This document shows, in pieces, positions 63,750 to 64,000 of a stretch of 64,000 bases of DNA (position 1 is its first letter; each line of letters starts with the position of its first letter). A program made the position numbers and the translations under genes. A model generated the notes under the pieces. It was not told where the DNA came from and did no database searches. It worked only from the letters and a program-made list of their open reading frames with translations. The DNA is taken from NCBI GenBank assembly GCA_016871495.1, contig VHDF01000006.1, forward strand, positions 30,699-94,698, written 5' to 3'. The stretch is from Verrucomicrobiota bacterium (GTDB taxonomy: Bacteria > Verrucomicrobiota > Verrucomicrobiia > Limisphaerales > VHDF01).

Positions 63750-64000
63750 TCACCCTCCTTCATCCCGCTCCGGCACTCGTATTACTTTTAACCTCAAATT
63801 CCTCAGCGCAAACAATTCCTCCTCCACTCCCTTCATCCGCCTCGCTCCCGACTTCCGCTTCGGTCCGAACCGTTCCCTCATCGCTCCGAACATTTCCTCC
63901 ACATACTCCCGGCTCCCAAAAATCGCTCCGTCACAGAAATACCTTACACGGCACCTCACATATTCACTCACCGGCAACCGCCCTTTCGCTTCCAACACCG
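63750..64000 (-). mobile_element. REP-associated tyrosine transposase (RAYT), 3' part only
   Basis: The visible 82 codons run off the right edge. They read EAKGRLPVSEYVRCRVRYFC, DGAIFGSREYVEEMF, RERFGPKRKSGARRMKG, then EEELFALRNLRLKVI, which is the C-terminal pattern of Y1/RAYT transposases common in Verrucomicrobiota. The HUH and Tyr active-site part lies outside the window. RAYTs are linked to REP-type palindromes, and several such palindromes are present in this window. The stop is TGA at 63750. Confidence 0.72.

Overview
The window is GC-rich bacterial DNA that reads like a chromosome segment of a Verrucomicrobiota member (PVC superphylum, perhaps near Limisphaerales/Pedosphaera). This rests on gene content, not a database search: secreted DUF1501, DUF1549/DUF1553 and DUF1080 proteins, PQQ-like propellers, a giant lipoprotein with a PVC-type dehydrogenase and c-type heme domain, prepilin-like proteins, and many dispersed palindromic repeats. 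Stop codons TGA, TAA and TAG are all used normally. No tRNA, rRNA, CRISPR array or prophage was found.

Layout. 1-3.4 kb: two secreted beta-propeller proteins, the first cut by the window edge. 3.5-8.5 kb: a short EhpF-like adenylate-forming enzyme, a small membrane protein, an aldehyde dehydrogenase-fold enzyme, an iron-dependent alcohol dehydrogenase and an MnmC-like methyltransferase; the first four could turn a carboxylic acid into an alcohol. 8.6-12 kb: a secreted low-complexity protein, moeA and an unknown partner gene. 11.9-14.3 kb: a two-gene cytochrome bc complex (Rieske protein; cytochrome b fused to two c-type heme domains). 14.3-17.1 kb: three NAD(P)-dependent dehydrogenases of sugar-acid type. 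17.1-18 kb: a repeat cluster. 18-23.6 kb: housekeeping genes acnA, rpsO and pnp on the minus strand. 24-30.7 kb: a frameshifted phytase-like gene, an FG-GAP protein and a 1,483-residue lipoprotein. 31.2-36.5 kb, minus strand: an operon of prepilin-like proteins with in-frame stops in three of four genes, followed by a sigma factor fused to a membrane domain. 36.7-38.2 kb: two-subunit class I fumarase. 38.8-46.7 kb: ROK kinase, DUF1549/DUF1553 protein, an unusual kinase/enolase-like pair and an Fpg-type glycosylase. 47-53.1 kb: a phosphate-uptake locus (porin, pstSCAB, phoU) behind a probable Pho box. 53.1-61 kb: DUF1080 protein, a mutarotase/MFS/NanA-like operon, a second MFS transporter and a DUF1501 protein. 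61.4-63.6 kb: an unrecognised EF-hand-like membrane protein. The right edge cuts a REP-associated (RAYT-type) transposase.

Gaps between genes are filled with several families of short repeats, most seen at least twice here and many in inverted orientation. One family (about 270 bp, two copies) has a 32-bp inverted repeat whose arms carry a compensating base change between copies. Another has long terminal inverted repeats and at least six intact or partial copies; one copy supplies the stop codon of a neighbouring gene.

The items most worth a second look are the carboxylate-reduction operon, the kinase/enolase-like pair with changed active-site residues, the interrupted prepilin operon, the sigma factor/membrane fusion and the structured repeats.
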